From Planctomycetota bacterium (GTDB taxonomy: Bacteria > Planctomycetota > Phycisphaerae > Tepidisphaerales > Tepidisphaeraceae): a stretch of DNA of 8,074 nucleotides. Below the pieces are notes generated by a model, which worked only from the letters and a program-made list of their open reading frames with translations, was not told where the DNA came from and ran no database searches. Shown one piece after another: positions 6,048 through 8,074 of this stretch. The translations under genes and the position numbers were made by a program. Every line of letters starts with the position of its first letter. Within the stretch, counting starts at the first letter, position 1. Where the stretch lies: NCBI GenBank assembly GCA_029777755.1, contig JAKORQ010000146.1:1-8074 (forward strand). Direction: 5' to 3'.

Positions 6048-8074
6048 ATGAGTATTCAGGTAAAGGCATTCAACTACTTCGGGCAGAACCTGCTGCAGAT
6101 CGCCATGCCGATCGGCGGAATCGGGGCAGGCTGCATGTGCCTCAATGGACATGGCGGCCTGATAGATTTCTCCATCCGCAACAAGCCGGACACCACGGCC
6201 ATGCCCGATGCCCACAGCCATGGCATCGCGGCCTTCGCCCTGCTACACATCAAGGGGCGCAAGCCGATCACTCGCCTGATCGAGGGTCCGCTGCCGGTTG
6301 AGAAGGTGTACGACCAGGGACTGCAGAATCAGGGCTACCGCAAGGGCGGCCACGAGGGGCTGCCCCGCTTCGACCACGCGGAGTTCTATGCGCAGTATCC
6401 CTTCGGCCACGTACTATTCGACGATGAGGAAGTTCCGCTGAATGTGCAGGTGACCGGGTGGAACCCGTTCATCCCGCTGGATGCGAAGAACTCGGGCATC
6501 CCCTGCGCCATCATGCAGTACACGCTGCACAACCCCACCAAGAAGACCATCGAGTGCGAACTGTCTTATCACCTTTCGCACTTTGCGCAGGGCAAGGCGG
6601 GCGAGAAGAGCGGGCGAAACTCGGTCATCCCCGGCAAGGGCGTCCTGTTCACCAACAACGATCCGCCCAACGCGGAGACCTTCGGCTCGGGCAGCCTGAC
6701 GGTCATTGGGCACAAGCCGAAGATCAAGGCGATGTGGCTGCGGGCGCCGGCATGGAAGTTTGAGTCGCTCACGGCGCTGTGGCGTGAGGTGTCCGAGGGG
6801 CGCTTCACCGAGAATGAAGGCAGCGACAGAGAGTACGATGGCCGAAACGGCGGCTCGGTACTGGTCAAGCTGAAGCTGGCGCCCGGCGAGCATGTGACGG
6901 TGCCCTTCGTCATCACCTGGTACTTCCCCAACGTCCATGAGACGGTCGGCGCCGTAAAGACCTGCGACTGTGCGGATGGCTGCTGCGGCGATCAGCCCGC
7001 CTGGCATCCGTGGTACGCCACCCAGTGGAAGGACGCGGCCGCGGTCGCCAACTACGTGCACGAGAACTACCAGTCGTTGCTGGATCGCACCAGCGCCTTT
7101 ACCCATGCGCTGTACAGCTCGACCTACCCCGACCCGATCATCGAGGCCATCGGCTTCAACCTGGCGCTACTGAAAAGCCCAACGGTGCTGCGCACCGACA
7201 AGGGCAACCTGTGGGGATGGGAGGGATGCTTCTGCCAGGGCGGCTGCTGCCATGGATCCTGCACGCACGTGTGGAACTACGCCCAGGCGTTCCCGCACCT
7301 GTTCCCCGAGCTGGAGCGCACGCTGCGCGAGGGGGAACTTGTGCGCAGCATGGACGATACCGGCCATGTCGCCTTCCGCGCTGCATTGCCGGAGGGACCA
7401 GCCCCCCAGAACTGGCACGCGGCGGCCGACGGCCAGCTTGGCGGCATCCTCAAGCTGTTCCGCGACTGGCATATCTGCGGCGATGATGATTTCCTGCGAA
7501 GGCTCTACCCGCTGGCGAAGCGCAGCCTCGACTACTGCATCCAGACATGGGATCCGCAGCGCAAGGGCGCGCTGTTTGAGCCGCATCACAACACCTACGA
7601 CATCGAGTTCTGGGGCCCCGATGGCATGTGCACCAGCATCTACTGCGGTGCCCTGCAGGCGATGGCCGAGATGGCAACGTACCTGGGCGAGAAGAACGAC
7701 GCCCGTGTGTATGGAAATCTGGCCCGCAAGTCGGCGAAGTACCTGGAGAAGCACCTTTTCAACGGGCAGTTCTATGTCCAGAAGGTGATGTGGAAGCAGC
7801 TCCGCGCCGGCAAGGATTTCGAGCAGTCCATCGCCAACGCCCGTGCCAGCGGCAACAGGGAGTTGGCCGACATCCTCCGCAAGGAAGGACCACGCTATCA
7901 GTACGGCGGCGGTTGCATCTCCGACGGCGTGATCGGCGCATGGATGGCAAAGCTCTACGGCGTCGATTCGCCGCAGAACGCCGCCTCCATACGCAAGCAC
8001 CTCAAGAGCATCTTCAAGTACAACTTCCGCAAGGACCTGTATCGCCATGCCTGCCTGCAACGGCCGGGCTACGC
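6048..8074 (+). CDS. Glycoside hydrolase family 116 beta-glycosidase-like protein (3' end cut by window edge)
   Basis: The visible 675 codons match GH116, the family of bacterial beta-glucosidases and beta-xylosidases and of the human non-lysosomal glucosylceramidase GBA2. The N-terminal beta-sandwich domain starts with PIGGIGAGCM (21-30) and includes TALWREVSEGRFTEN. The helical catalytic domain begins near residue 330 with FTHALYSSTYPDPIIEAIGF, followed by LWGWEGCFCQGGCCHGSC (388-405), THVWNYAQAFPHLFPELER and NTYDIEFWGPDGMCTSIYCG (515-534). By alignment in memory with GBA2 and the Thermoanaerobacterium enzyme, E392 (WEG) is the likely nucleophile and D518 (NTYD) the likely acid/base. No signal peptide is seen, so it should be cytoplasmic. 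Odd: two cysteine clusters with the same CxCxxxCC spacing, at 306-313 and 394-401. It lies nine bases after the GH172 gene and is expected to act on the same imported glycoside. Linkage and sugar are not determined. The C terminus lies outside the window. Confidence 0.93.
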   Translation, partial: MSIQVKAFNYFGQNLLQIAMPIGGIGAGCMCLNGHGGLIDFSIRNKPDTTAMPDAHSHGIAAFALLHIKGRKPITRLIEGPLPVEKVYDQGLQNQGYRKGGHEGLPRFDHAEFYAQYPFGHVLFDDEEVPLNVQVTGWNPFIPLDAKNSGIPCAIMQYTLHNPTKKTIECELSYHLSHFAQGKAGEKSGRNSVIPGKGVLFTNNDPPNAETFGSGSLTVIGHKPKIKAMWLRAPAWKFESLTALWREVSEGRFTENEGSDREYDGRNGGSVLVKLKLAPGEHVTVPFVITWYFPNVHETVGAVKTCDCADGCCGDQPAWHPWYATQWKDAAAVANYVHENYQSLLDRTSAFTHALYSSTYPDPIIEAIGFNLALLKSPTVLRTDKGNLWGWEGCFCQGGCCHGSCTHVWNYAQAFPHLFPELERTLREGELVRSMDDTGHVAFRAALPEGPAPQNWHAAADGQLGGILKLFRDWHICGDDDFLRRLYPLAKRSLDYCIQTWDPQRKGALFEPHHNTYDIEFWGPDGMCTSIYCGALQAMAEMATYLGEKNDARVYGNLARKSAKYLEKHLFNGQFYVQKVMWKQLRAGKDFEQSIANARASGNRELADILRKEGPRYQYGGGCISDGVIGAWMAKLYGVDSPQNAASIRKHLKSIFKYNFRKDLYRHACLQRPGY

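Noticed and set aside
6414..7106. Leftward 230-codon frame opposite the GH116 gene
   Set aside because: Lies wholly within the GH116 coding region on the other strand and shows no family features.
7167..8060. Leftward 297-codon frame opposite the GH116 gene
   Set aside because: Antisense shadow of a well-supported GH116 coding region; low-complexity Leu/Val/Ala/Gly-rich product with no motif or ribosome binding site.

Overview
The window is a GC-rich (roughly 60% by eye) bacterial segment with six protein-coding genes in two opposite transcription directions. Gene style points to a free-living bacterium, most likely of the Planctomycetota (Phycisphaerae-like) or a related PVC lineage. This rests on the N-terminally anchored family 1 solute-binding protein, the AraC-family regulator, the GH172 (DUF2961) plus GH116 enzyme pair, and an rpoB that is not preceded by ribosomal protein genes. 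The taxonomic call is an inference from protein style only.

Left part (1-1564). The leftward strand carries the first 393 codons of rpoB, the RNA polymerase beta subunit, cut by the window edge. Upstream of it lies a 384-base stretch without genes. That stretch holds a plausible sigma70-type promoter about 290 bases before the start codon, a cluster of overlapping AT-rich palindromes, and a 9-bp hairpin whose loop is complementary to the bases just after it. The latter looks like a leader attenuator or RNA switch.

Middle part (1565-4839). Three more leftward genes read in the order AraC-family regulator, sugar-type solute-binding protein, MalF-type ABC permease. The binding protein and permease genes overlap by ATGA. 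The second (MalG-type) permease and the ATPase normally needed for a working CUT1 importer are absent; the next gene in that direction is rpoB.

Right part (4840-8074). A 101-base divergent control region separates the regulator from a rightward operon: a DUF2961/GH172 protein and a GH116 beta-glycosidase-like protein cut by the right edge. The ribosome binding site of the second gene overlaps the stop codon of the first. Neither enzyme has a signal peptide.

Taken together, 1565-8074 reads as a compact carbohydrate-use locus. A regulator senses a sugar, a binding protein and permease bring an oligosaccharide or glycoside across the inner membrane, and two cytoplasmic glycosidases of rarely paired families break it down. 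Its substrate cannot be read from the sequence. Points of most interest are the GH172-GH116 pairing, the twice-repeated CxCxxxCC motif in the GH116 protein, the incomplete transporter, and the placement and leader structure of rpoB.
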